Source: Streptomyces caniscabiei (GTDB taxonomy: Bacteria; Actinomycetota; Actinomycetes; Streptomycetales; Streptomycetaceae). Taken from it: a stretch of DNA of 64,000 bases. The notes under the pieces were generated by a model. The model saw only the letters and a program-made list of their open reading frames with translations, was not told where the DNA came from and did not search any database. Position 1 is the first letter of the stretch. Every line of letters starts with the position of its first letter. The DNA lies in NCBI RefSeq assembly GCF_014930365.1, contig NZ_JABXWI010000001.1, positions 1-64,000 on the forward strand, in the 5' to 3' direction. This document shows, one piece after another, positions 16,214-24,942 of this stretch. Both the position numbers and the translations under genes were made by a program.

Positions 16214-19066
16214 CTACTGGGCGCCGTCCCCAGCAGCAGTCGCCTTCTTCGCGGCCGCCTTCTTCGCCGGAGCCGCCTTCTTGGCCGCGGCCGTCTTCGA
16301 AGCGGCCGTCTTCTTCGTGGCGGCGGTCTTCTTCGCCGGCGCGGCCTTCTTCGCGGCGGTCTTGGTCGCCGTCTTCTTCGCCGGCGCCTTCTTGGCCGTC
16401 TTCTTGGCGGGAGTCTTCGCCCGCTTCTCCGCCAGCAGTTCGAAGCCGCGCTCGGGCGTGATCGTCTCCACGCTGTCCCCGGACCGCAGCGTCGCGTTGG
16501 TCTCGCCGTCGGTGACGTACGGCCCGAAACGGCCGTCCTTCACCACGACCGGCTTCCCGCTGACGGGGTCCTCGCCCAGTTCCTTCAGCGGCGGCTTGGC
16601 TGCGGCCCGCCCGCGCTGCTTGGGCTGGGCGTAGATCGCCAGCGCCTCTTCGAGGGTGATCGTGAAGAGCTGCTCCTCGGTCTGCAGCGACCGCGAGTCC
16701 GTGCCCTTCTTCAGATACGGCCCGTACCGCCCGTTCTGCGCGGTGATCTCCTGGCCCTCGGCATCGGCGCCGACGATCCGCGGCAGCGACATCAGCTTCA
16801 GGGCGTCGTCGAGGGTCACCGTGTCCAGGGACATGGACTTGAACAGCGAGGCCGTGCGCGGCTTGACCGCGTTCTTGCCCGTCTTCGGTGTGCCCTCGGG
16901 GAGGATCTCCGTGACGTACGGCCCGTAGCGCCCGTCCTTGGCGACGATCTGGTGACCGGTCGCCGGGTCCGCGCCCAGCTCGAAGTCGCCGCTCGGCTTG
17001 GCGAGCAGTTCCTCCGCCAGCTCGATGCTCAGCTCGTCCGGCGCCAGGTCCTCGGGGATGTCGGCGCGCTGGTGGCCCTCGGCGTCCTTCTCGCCCCGCT
17101 CGATGTACGGGCCGTAGCGCCCGACGCGCAGCACGATGTCGTTGCCGACGGGGAAGGACGAGACCTCGCGCGCGTCGATCGCGCCCAGGTCGGTCACCAG
17201 CTCCTTGAGCCCGCCGAGGTGGTCCCCGTCGCCGTTGCCGGCCGCGGCCGCCGTGCCGCTCGCGTCCGTGCCCTCGCCGAAGTAGAACCGCTTCAGCCAC
17301 GGCACCGCCTGGGCCTCGCCGCGCGCGATGCGGTCGAGGTCGTCCTCCATCTTGGCGGTGAAGTCGTAGTCGACGAGCCGCCCGAAGTGCTTCTCCAGGA
17401 GGTTGACCACGGCGAAGCTCAGGAAGGACGGCACGAGCGCCGTGCCCTTCTTGAAGACGTAGCCCCGGTCGAGGATCGTCCCGATGATCGACGCGTACGT
17501 CGACGGACGGCCGATCTCGCGCTCTTCGAGCTCCTTGACCAGCGAGGCCTCGGTGTAGCGGGCCGGGGGCTTGGTGGCGTGCCCGTCGACCGTGATCTCC
17601 TCGGCGGAGAGCGCGTCGCCCTGGCTGACCTGCGGCAGCCTGCGCTCGCGGTCGTCGAGCTCGGCGTTCGGGTCGTCGGCGCCCTCGACGTAGGCCTTGA
17701 GGAACCCGTGGAAGGTGATCGTCTTGCCGGAGGCGCTGAACTCGGCGTCCCGGCCGTCGGAGGCGGTGCCACCGATCTTGACGGTGACGCTGTTGCCCGT
17801 GGCGTCCTTCATCTGGGAAGCGACGGTCCGCTTCCAGATCAGCTCGTACAGCCTGAACTGGTCGCCGGTCAGCCCGGTCTCGGCGGGCGTGCGGAAACGG
17901 TCACCCGAGGGCCGGATCGCCTCGTGCGCCTCCTGCGCGTTCTTGACCTTCCCGGCGTACGTACGCGGCTGCGCCGGCAGGTAGTCGGCGCCGTACAGCT
18001 GGGTGACCTGGGCTCGGGCGGCGGCCACGGCGGTCTCGCTGAGCGTCGTGGAGTCCGTACGCATATAGGTGATGAAGCCGTTCTCGTACAGCTTCTGCGC
18101 CACCTGCATCGTCGCCTTCGCCCCGAAGCCGAGCTTGCGCGAGGCCTCCTGCTGGAGCGTCGTCGTGCGGAAGGGGGCGTACGGCGAGCGGCGGTACGGC
18201 TTGGACTCGACGGAGCGGACCGAGAAGCGGGTGTTCTCCAGGGCGGCGGCCAGCGCGCGGGCGTCGGCCTCGTCGAGGTGGAGGACGTTGGCGCCCTTGA
18301 TCTGCCCGAGCGAGTCGAAGTCGCGGCCCTGGGCGACGCGGCGGCCGTCCACCGACTGCAGGCGGGCCACCAGCGACGACGGGTCGGAGGCGTCACCGGC
18401 GCGGCCGGTGGCGAAGGTGCCGGTCAGGTCCCAGTACTCGGCGGAGCGGAAGGCGATCCGCTCGCGCTCGCGCTCCACGACGAGCCGGGTCGCGACGGAC
18501 TGGACACGGCCCGCCGACAGGCGCGGCATGACCTTCTTCCACAGGACCGGCGAGACCTCGTAGCCGTAGAGGCGGTCGAGGATGCGGCGGGTCTCCTGGG
18601 CGTCGACGAGGCGCTGGTTCAGTTCGCGCGGGTTGGCGACGGCGGCCTGGATCGCGGCCTTGGTGATCTCGTGGAAGACCATCCGCTTGACCGGGACCTT
18701 GGGCTTGAGCACCTCCTGGAGGTGCCAGGCGATGGCCTCGCCCTCGCGGTCCTCATCGGTGGCGAGGAAGAGTTCGTCGGACTCCTTCAGCAGGTCCTTG
18801 AGCTTCCTGACCTGGGCCTTCTTGTCCGCGTTGACCACGTAGATGGGCGCGAAGTCATGCTCGACGTCCACGCCGAGGCGGCGCACCTCGCCGGTGTACT
18901 GCTCGGGCACCTCCGCGGCGCCGTTGGGAAGGTCGCGGATGTGCCCCACGCTCGCCTCGACGATATAGCCGGGGCCGAGATAGCCCTTGATCGTCTTCGC
19001 CTTGGCAGGCGACTCGACGATGACGAGTCGGCGGCCGCCCTTCGCGGTCTCGCTGGTCGGGGACAA
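16214..19066 (-). CDS. topA: DNA topoisomerase I
   Basis: The product is 950 residues. A TTG at 19066-19064 after GGAGAG is taken as the start, giving the usual Streptomyces N terminus SPTSETAKGG before RLVIVESPAKAKTI. An ATG at 19210 would add 48 unlikely residues. It has a TOPRIM domain with DEDREGE near 110, and catalytic Tyr near 335 in ITYMRTDSTTL. Five C-terminal cysteine-free RYGPY/RFGPY repeats replace zinc ribbons, and a Lys/Ala tail follows. It relaxes negative supercoils. The tail repeats aid processivity in the S. coelicolor enzyme. Confidence 0.95.
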   Translation of the reverse strand: MSPTSETAKGGRRLVIVESPAKAKTIKGYLGPGYIVEASVGHIRDLPNGAAEVPEQYTGEVRRLGVDVEHDFAPIYVVNADKKAQVRKLKDLLKESDELFLATDEDREGEAIAWHLQEVLKPKVPVKRMVFHEITKAAIQAAVANPRELNQRLVDAQETRRILDRLYGYEVSPVLWKKVMPRLSAGRVQSVATRLVVERERERIAFRSAEYWDLTGTFATGRAGDASDPSSLVARLQSVDGRRVAQGRDFDSLGQIKGANVLHLDEADARALAAALENTRFSVRSVESKPYRRSPYAPFRTTTLQQEASRKLGFGAKATMQVAQKLYENGFITYMRTDSTTLSETAVAAARAQVTQLYGADYLPAQPRTYAGKVKNAQEAHEAIRPSGDRFRTPAETGLTGDQFRLYELIWKRTVASQMKDATGNSVTVKIGGTASDGRDAEFSASGKTITFHGFLKAYVEGADDPNAELDDRERRLPQVSQGDALSAEEITVDGHATKPPARYTEASLVKELEEREIGRPSTYASIIGTILDRGYVFKKGTALVPSFLSFAVVNLLEKHFGRLVDYDFTAKMEDDLDRIARGEAQAVPWLKRFYFGEGTDASGTAAAAGNGDGDHLGGLKELVTDLGAIDAREVSSFPVGNDIVLRVGRYGPYIERGEKDAEGHQRADIPEDLAPDELSIELAEELLAKPSGDFELGADPATGHQIVAKDGRYGPYVTEILPEGTPKTGKNAVKPRTASLFKSMSLDTVTLDDALKLMSLPRIVGADAEGQEITAQNGRYGPYLKKGTDSRSLQTEEQLFTITLEEALAIYAQPKQRGRAAAKPPLKELGEDPVSGKPVVVKDGRFGPYVTDGETNATLRSGDSVETITPERGFELLAEKRAKTPAKKTAKKAPAKKTATKTAAKKAAPAKKTAATKKTAASKTAAAKKAAPAKKAAAKKATAAGDGAQ

Positions 19067-19376
19067 CTTCGCTCTTCTCTCCGGTCGACGCTGGGTCTCC
19101 CCAGGCTTGCGTCCCGGGGCGGGCGCCCCCTGGGGCGGGTGCCGCGCACGGGGCTCGGCGGTCGGCCCGGGGGTCGGGTCATGCTGACGCTGCGGAGTGT
19201 GACGGTACATCCCGCCCCCGTGTCAAACGGGAAAAGCCCGCAACGGCCACTCGAACGGTAACCCGACTACCGCCATTCCTGCCGCCCGGCGTCTGCAGCG
19301 ATCCGTTCGGGGCCTATGCGGAGGGTCACATCCCGATCACCCCGGCGACCCGTCGGCACTGTCTCCCCGAGCCCCC

Positions 19377-19574
19377 TCAGAGGCGGGTGAGGCACCACGC
19401 GGCGAGCGCCAGGGCGGTGACCGCGGTGACGCTCGCGAGGGTCGCCGACATCACGGGACGCACCCCCTGCGCGACCGGCTCGCCCAGCCGCAGCCGCCTC
19501 GCGGTCCACAGCAGCAGCCCGCCCCCGAACAGGGCGAACACCACTCCCACGAAGATCGCCGGACCGCTCTCCAT
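19377..19574 (-). CDS. Small membrane protein, 65 aa
   Basis: The ATG at 19574-19572 follows GGGAGGACGGGAC, a good ribosome site. Two membrane helices (about 6-24 and 42-60) are joined by a short basic loop (ARRLRLGEPVAQG), and the protein ends CLTRL. There is no recognised family. It sits alone between topA and the kinase gene. Confidence 0.65.
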   Translation of the reverse strand: MESGPAIFVGVVFALFGGGLLLWTARRLRLGEPVAQGVRPVMSATLASVTAVTALALAAWCLTRL

Positions 19575-19672
19575 GTCCCGTCCTCCCACCCCTCGACTGC
19601 CCCGGGACGGGAGGCTGGCACGGACGGGAAGCGGGCGCGCGAACCCGAGGTGAACGCGAGGCGTCCGGACCC

Positions 19673-22045
19673 TCAGACCGAGCCGGGCGTGGGTATCTTC
19701 CCGGTGGTCTGCGACACGTCGGCGTTGCGCACCGTGCACACCACCTTGTTGAAGCCCTTCTTCCACTCCTCTTCGTCGGAGACCCACCCCGACACGATCA
19801 GGTCAGCGCCGGGGGCCCAACTCGACTCGAACCTGTTGGTGCACAGCTTTCCGCCCTCGGCGAGGGCGCCGGCGAAGGTCATGTTGTCGGGGGCCTGCAC
19901 CGATCCGACGACCTGGTCGGTGTGCGCTTCGGCACAGTCGGTCAGCGGGGCGTCGTACCCCTTGTCCTCCCTGGTGGTGTAGTCCCAGCAGTCGCCGACG
20001 GCCATCTGCGTGGGCCACAGGTGCATGCCCACGTCACGGAGCCGGCCCACCTCGCCGCCGATCGGGACGTGTTTGCCGAGGACGAGACAGGCCGTACCGC
20101 CCTTGGCGGCGGTGAAGCCCTCCTTCGTCGGTACGAGGGCGTAGACGTCGGCGTCGGGCAGGGCCTCGGCCACCGGGTCGGCCTGGCCGGCGCAGCGCTG
20201 CGCGCCGCCGGCCCTGGCGTCGGCGGGGTCGGACGCCGTCGCTATCGCCACGACCTGGCCGTCCGGCCAGTCCTCGTCGCAGTCGACCACGCCGAGGTCG
20301 GGCACCGATGCGAACGCGGTCCCCGTCCACACCGCCTTGACGCAGTCCCCCACCTCCAGCGCCTTCTTGAGGGCGGCCTGCTTGCCGTAGGGGTACTCCG
20401 ACCTCGGCGGCGACGCGAGCGTGTCCGGGGTGCCGGAGGGCTTGGGGTCGGCCTCGCCCGTCAGGTTCACCGCGGCCCAGGTCCCGCCGCCGGCCACGAG
20501 CAGCACGGCGGCCACGATCGCGACGATCGCCGCCGCGGGCGTCTTCCGCCTCGGCCCGCCGGGCGGCGGCGGGCTCCCTGCCGTGAGGGTCGGGTACGCC
20601 GCGTTCCCCGGCGGTGGGGCGCCGCCACCGCCGTACGGTGTCGACGCGTTGGCCGCGTACGGCAGCGACTGGTTGCCCACCGTGCCGCCGTACCCGGGGG
20701 CCTGACCGCCTCCGCCGCCGTACGCCGGGCTCCCGTAGGGCGTGGAGGGGCCGCCCCCGTACGGGTTGGGGCTGTCGTAGGGCCCGCGCGGCTGCCGGCC
20801 CTGCTGCCACGGGTCGTACGGCGAGGGGCCGCCCGGCGTCGCTCCCGGTGTGGGCGGGCCACCGGCGGGAGTGTTCGGGGTGTTCGGCGCGCCCGAGGGT
20901 GCGCCGGGTGTGTGCGGGGCCCCCGGGGTGTACGGCGTGCGGGGCGGACCGGGCGTGTTCGGGGTGCCCCCGAGGCCGTGCTGCCCTGCGGCCACGTACC
21001 CGGGCGGTGCGCTCGCCACGTACCCGGGTGGTGCGCTCGCCACGTACCCCGGAGGCGCGCCGGGCGTGCCGGGTGTGGCGGGAGCGCCGGGCGTTCCGGG
21101 TGTGCCGGGGGCCGGTCCGAAGGCGCCGGGGGCCGGCGCGGGGGTGGCTCCCCAGCCCTGCGGGGTCGACGCGCCGCCCGGGGCCGCCACCCGCTCCAGG
21201 CCACGTGCCACGGCCTCCGGAGAGAGCCGGCGCACGGGGTCCTTGATGAGCAGGCCGTGCAGGACGGGGGCCAGTTCACCGGCTCGGGCGGGCGGTGCCG
21301 GCTCCTCGCCGAGGAGGGCCGTGAGCGTCGCGTACTCGCCGTGCCGGTCGAAGGGGCCGCGGCCCTCGACCGCCGCGTACAGCGTGGCGCCGAGCGAGAA
21401 CAGGTCGGCGGCCGGGGTCGGCGGCTCGCCCCGCGCCCGCTCGGGCGCCAGATAGCCGGGCGTTCCGAGGATGCCGGCGGTGGCGGTGAGCCGGGGCTCG
21501 TGCGACTCCGGCTGGAGCGCGATGCCGTAGTCGGTGAGCAGCACGCGCGCGTAGGGGTCGCCCGAGGCGTCGGCCGCGAGCAGGATGTTGGCCGGTTTGA
21601 CGTCCCGGTGGAGTATGCCGATCCGGTGGCCCGCCGTGAGCGCGTCGAGGACGGCGAGCCCGATCCGGGCGACCTGCTCGGGCGCGAGCGGCCCCCGCTG
21701 CCGTACGACCGCCTGGAGGTCGACGGCGTCCGGCACGTACTCCATGACGATCCACGGCAGGCCCTCGTGGAGCACCACGTCGTGGACGGTGGCCACATGG
21801 GGATGGCCGCGCAGCCGGGCGGCGTGCCGGGCCTCGCTGCGGGCCCGGGCGATGCGCTGGGCGGGCTCGGTCGCGTCCAGCGGGACGTCGGGCAGGGAGA
21901 TCTCCTTCATGGAGACCTCGCAGGCCAACTCCCCGTCGTACGCGAGCCAGACCCGGCCCATGCCGCCCGCGCCCAGGGTGCGCAGCAGGCGGTACCGGCC
22001 GTTGATGATCCTTCCCTGACCCTGCTCCGGCGTATCCCCCGCCAT
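19673..22045 (-). CDS. Transmembrane Ser/Thr protein kinase (PknB type)
   Basis: The product is 790 residues. The kinase domain at 15-280 has GAGGMGRV, a Lys in SMKEIS near 44, and HRDVKPANIL near 147. The usual DFG is DYG (LLTDYGIAL). A Pro/Gly/Thr linker (290-490), one membrane helix (about 500-525), and an outer domain with at least six cysteines (540-790) follow; that domain resembles the septum-formation domain (GDC..VDC..., GDCWDY). The ATG at 22045 is preferred over an upstream start. It is a probable signalling kinase sensing cell-envelope conditions. Confidence 0.88.
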   Translation of the reverse strand: MAGDTPEQGQGRIINGRYRLLRTLGAGGMGRVWLAYDGELACEVSMKEISLPDVPLDATEPAQRIARARSEARHAARLRGHPHVATVHDVVLHEGLPWIVMEYVPDAVDLQAVVRQRGPLAPEQVARIGLAVLDALTAGHRIGILHRDVKPANILLAADASGDPYARVLLTDYGIALQPESHEPRLTATAGILGTPGYLAPERARGEPPTPAADLFSLGATLYAAVEGRGPFDRHGEYATLTALLGEEPAPPARAGELAPVLHGLLIKDPVRRLSPEAVARGLERVAAPGGASTPQGWGATPAPAPGAFGPAPGTPGTPGAPATPGTPGAPPGYVASAPPGYVASAPPGYVAAGQHGLGGTPNTPGPPRTPYTPGAPHTPGAPSGAPNTPNTPAGGPPTPGATPGGPSPYDPWQQGRQPRGPYDSPNPYGGGPSTPYGSPAYGGGGGQAPGYGGTVGNQSLPYAANASTPYGGGGAPPPGNAAYPTLTAGSPPPPGGPRRKTPAAAIVAIVAAVLLVAGGGTWAAVNLTGEADPKPSGTPDTLASPPRSEYPYGKQAALKKALEVGDCVKAVWTGTAFASVPDLGVVDCDEDWPDGQVVAIATASDPADARAGGAQRCAGQADPVAEALPDADVYALVPTKEGFTAAKGGTACLVLGKHVPIGGEVGRLRDVGMHLWPTQMAVGDCWDYTTREDKGYDAPLTDCAEAHTDQVVGSVQAPDNMTFAGALAEGGKLCTNRFESSWAPGADLIVSGWVSDEEEWKKGFNKVVCTVRNADVSQTTGKIPTPGSV
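20992..21063. repeat. 24-bp tandem repeat coding for the kinase linker
   Basis: Three adjacent 24-bp units beginning CCACGTACC (20992, 21016, 21040) encode repeated PPGYVASA in the disordered linker of the kinase. The third unit diverges at its end. The copy number could vary between strains. Confidence 0.75.
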
Positions 22046-22310
22046 CGCGATCCCCCGATCCTCGAGACAGCGCGTGCCTCCCCCGAGGACACGTCGAATC
22101 CGTCTCTTGAAAATAGCTTCGCACCCACCACTGACAGGAGCCCTTTTACTGACCAATCCAGCCAGAGGGGACACATGCGTCCCAGTGGTGCGAATACGCC
22201 CCGTACGGCACGGGAAGGGGCGTCGGGCGGGGTACCGGTACGGTCACCGGACGGTACGGAAATCGTCACCGGGCGCGGGGCCGGACGGGCCCCTTCGCGG
22301 TGCGGGCGGG

Positions 22311-23843
22311 TCACCCGGCCGGTTCGAGGAACCCCTGTTCGACGAGGAGGCGGATCTGGACGGGGGTCCGGTCGCGCAGGGCCACCGGGTCCTCGCCGAC
22401 GAGCTGGGCGATGGCGTCCAGAATCCGTCCCGCGCTGAGCGTGCCGTCGCACACACCGGCGAATCCGGCGCCTACCGTGTCCACCTTCGTGGCCCGGCGC
22501 ATGCCGCGGTTCTGACGGAGGACCACATGCTCGGGGTCCTCGGCGCCGGGCAGTCCGACCTGCTCCTGGACGACCTCGGCGGTGAGCCGGAAGTGCGCCG
22601 CGAGGAGGGCGGCGTCGTCGTTCGCGCGCAGGTAGTCGACGCGCGCGAAGTGCTGCCGCACCGCCTCTCCGAGCGGCTGTTCGACCGGATGCGGCCACTC
22701 CTCCAGGGTGATCGAGGGCTCGGACTGCGCGGCGGCCGACTTCCGCAGCGTGATCCACCCGAAGCCGACACCCTTCACCTTGCGCGCCTCGAACTCGTCG
22801 AGCCACGCGTCGTACCGCGCCTGGTACTCGGTCACGTCACCGCGGTGGTCGCCCGCGTCCCGCAGCCACAACTCGGCGTACTGCGTGACGTCCTGGACCT
22901 CGCGCTGCACGATCCACGCGTCGCAGCCGCGCGGCACCCACGACCTGAGCCGCTCCTGCCAGTCCTCGCCCTCCACGTGCTGCCAGTTGGCGAGGAACTG
23001 CGCGTACCCGCCCTCGTTCAGCCGCTCCCCCGCCTGCGAGACGAGCGTCCGGCACAGGTCGTCGCCGCCCATCCCGCCGTCGCGGTACGTCAGCCGGGGG
23101 CCGGGCGAGATCACGAACGGCGGGTTCGACACGATGAGGTCGTACGTCTCGTCCGCCCCGACCGGCTCGAAGAGCGAGCCCTCCCGCAGCTCGACGGCGG
23201 GTGCTCCGGAGAGCGCCAACGTGAGCGCCGTGATGTGCAGCGCGCGCGGGTTGAGATCCGACGCCGTCACGCGCGTGGCGTGCTGTGCGGCGTGCAGCGC
23301 CTGGATGCCGGAGCCGGTCCCGAGATCGAGGGCGGCGGCGACGGGCGTCCGTACGGTGATGCCGGCCAGCGTCGTGGACGCCCCGCCGACCCCCAGCACG
23401 ACGCCCTCGTCCCGGCTGCCGATCCCTCCGGCCCCACCGACCGCGCACCCCAGGTCGGACACGATGAACCAGTCCTCGCCGTCGGGGCCGCCGTACGGCC
23501 GCACGTCGACGCTGGCGGCGACCTCGTCCCCGTCGTCACCGACGCGAACGAGCCATCCGCTCTCGACGCACGCGTCAACAGGCAGCACGCCGTCCACGCG
23601 CGCGCGTACGACCGGTTCCTGCAACAGGAACAGCCGCACCAGCGCCTCCAGCGCCGTGTCCCCCCGCGTCGCCCTGAGCGCCGGCACGACCTCGCTCCGC
23701 GCGAGGGCGGCGTAGGCGGAGGCACCGAGCAGCTCGAGCAGCCCGTCGGCGGTGAACTCGGCACCGAGCAAGGCCTCCCGAAGCCGCACGGCGACATCGG
23801 TCCGGTCGGTGGAAGGCAGGGACGACAGCTTGGAATCACTCAC
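22311..23843 (-). CDS. Class I SAM-dependent methyltransferase with NPPF motif
   Basis: The product is 510 residues, starting at a GTG (23843) that reads VSDSKLSSL. The SAM-binding motif is DLGTGSG near 173. SNPPFV near 239 is the N-P-P-F/Y signature of enzymes that methylate amide or exocyclic nitrogens (HemK/PrmC, RsmC-like, N6-adenine). An N-terminal helical domain (1-150) and a C-terminal winged domain (420-510) flank it. The substrate is unknown; rRNA, tRNA or protein glutamine are the main options. Confidence 0.8.
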   Translation of the reverse strand: MSDSKLSSLPSTDRTDVAVRLREALLGAEFTADGLLELLGASAYAALARSEVVPALRATRGDTALEALVRLFLLQEPVVRARVDGVLPVDACVESGWLVRVGDDGDEVAASVDVRPYGGPDGEDWFIVSDLGCAVGGAGGIGSRDEGVVLGVGGASTTLAGITVRTPVAAALDLGTGSGIQALHAAQHATRVTASDLNPRALHITALTLALSGAPAVELREGSLFEPVGADETYDLIVSNPPFVISPGPRLTYRDGGMGGDDLCRTLVSQAGERLNEGGYAQFLANWQHVEGEDWQERLRSWVPRGCDAWIVQREVQDVTQYAELWLRDAGDHRGDVTEYQARYDAWLDEFEARKVKGVGFGWITLRKSAAAQSEPSITLEEWPHPVEQPLGEAVRQHFARVDYLRANDDAALLAAHFRLTAEVVQEQVGLPGAEDPEHVVLRQNRGMRRATKVDTVGAGFAGVCDGTLSAGRILDAIAQLVGEDPVALRDRTPVQIRLLVEQGFLEPAG

Positions 23844-24123
23844 GAAGCTCAGCGTAGCCGCGCCTCGCGACCCGCCTGGGCGGCACACACGCCGTATCTC
23901 GGCTCGCTCCGTCGTCACAACTGCGGGCAGTCGTGCCGCTGGGGCGGCACGGGTGGGCGCAGGCGGCGCCTCGTCACCGCCGAGCCGCGGACCCAACCCC
24001 CGACCAGCTCGACCGCCGAGCGCCCGACGCACCCGCGGCCCGCCCCGCCCGCCGGCGTGGAACCCCGGGCGCCTGATCAAGCCCCGGCCCAGCTCACCTC
24101 AGCTCACAGGCCGAGAGCCCCCG

Positions 24124-24717
24124 TCAGCCCTCCGAAGGCACAGCCGGCACCGAAGCCGCCCCGGAGGTGTTCGCGGACCTGCAGCTCTGCTGCTCCGCCA
24201 TCGCCTGCCCGACCTCGCCCTTCTCCAGCTCCTTCAACGCGTCGCTCCCGGTCTTGCTGAGCTTCTCCAGCTCCGTCGCGACCCCTTCGAGCCCGTCCGC
24301 GAACTTCGCCTGGTCCTTGGTGTTCAGCGCGTCCGACTTCTTCTTCAGCTCCCCGTACGCCGTGGACAGCTGGTTCAGCTCGGCGACCGCGGCCTTCTGC
24401 TTCTTCGCGCCGTCCTCGACATCCGGCGCCCCGGCCTTCTGGATCGCCGTCGCCATCGCCTTGTACGCGTCGGAGATGTCCTGGAAGCCCTGGGAGTCGG
24501 CCTTCTGCACGTCCGCCGGTGCGCTGTCGTCCGAGGTCTCCTTCTGGATCGAGGCGTTGGCCGCCGCGATCTTCTTGATCTGCGGCTGCACGGAGTCGCA
24601 GACCTCCTTGGCCCAGGAGTTCAGCTTGTCGTTCGTCTCGTCGTCGCCGCCGCAGCCGGACAGCGCCAGTACCAGTACCGCACCGCCGGACAGTGCGGCC
24701 GCGAGCTTCTTGTTCAC
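24124..24717 (-). CDS. Helical lipoprotein, 197 aa
   Basis: A GTG at 24717-24715 after GGAAGGG gives a short signal sequence (VNKKLAAALSGGAVLVLALSGCGG) with lipobox LSGC, read here as separate pieces MNKKL and ALSGC. The mature protein is almost all helical with heptad-like Lys/Ala/Glu patterns (about 45-170) and one pair of cysteines. It resembles small extracytoplasmic small-molecule-binding lipoproteins of Streptomyces, but no specific family is claimed. It stands alone between the methyltransferase and hppA genes. Confidence 0.75.
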   Translation of the reverse strand: MNKKLAAALSGGAVLVLALSGCGGDDETNDKLNSWAKEVCDSVQPQIKKIAAANASIQKETSDDSAPADVQKADSQGFQDISDAYKAMATAIQKAGAPDVEDGAKKQKAAVAELNQLSTAYGELKKKSDALNTKDQAKFADGLEGVATELEKLSKTGSDALKELEKGEVGQAMAEQQSCRSANTSGAASVPAVPSEG

Positions 24718-24942
24718 CGGATTGGTCCCTTCCATGGCTCTCGGCCCCGGAACATACACGCCGGATGGGCGGCACCTGTGTGCCGAGCACCCTCGGTGCA
24801 CCGTTTTGTAACCGTTTGCACCAAGAGAGAGAAGGCTCACGGGAGCCACCGGCACGGCCGAGGGGCGGACGGCCGACGCGTCAACACGCGCCGTCCGCCC
24901 GCCCCTTGAGCTGGCCCCTGGCAGAGCCGGTCGTCAGACCGT

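Noticed and set aside
16214..19210. Longer topA start at ATG 19210
   Set aside because: It adds 48 Pro/Arg-rich residues before the conserved SPTSETAKGG beginning. The TTG at 19066 has GGAGAG upstream and matches the known Streptomyces N terminus.
12689..19261. Open rightward frame of 2190 codons
   Set aside because: It is antisense to tmk and topA, which are certain genes. Its length is a by-product of the high GC content of the opposite strand.
20850..21455. Rightward Gly/Pro-rich frames antisense to the kinase linker
   Set aside because: They mirror the low-complexity linker of the kinase and have no start signals or independent support.
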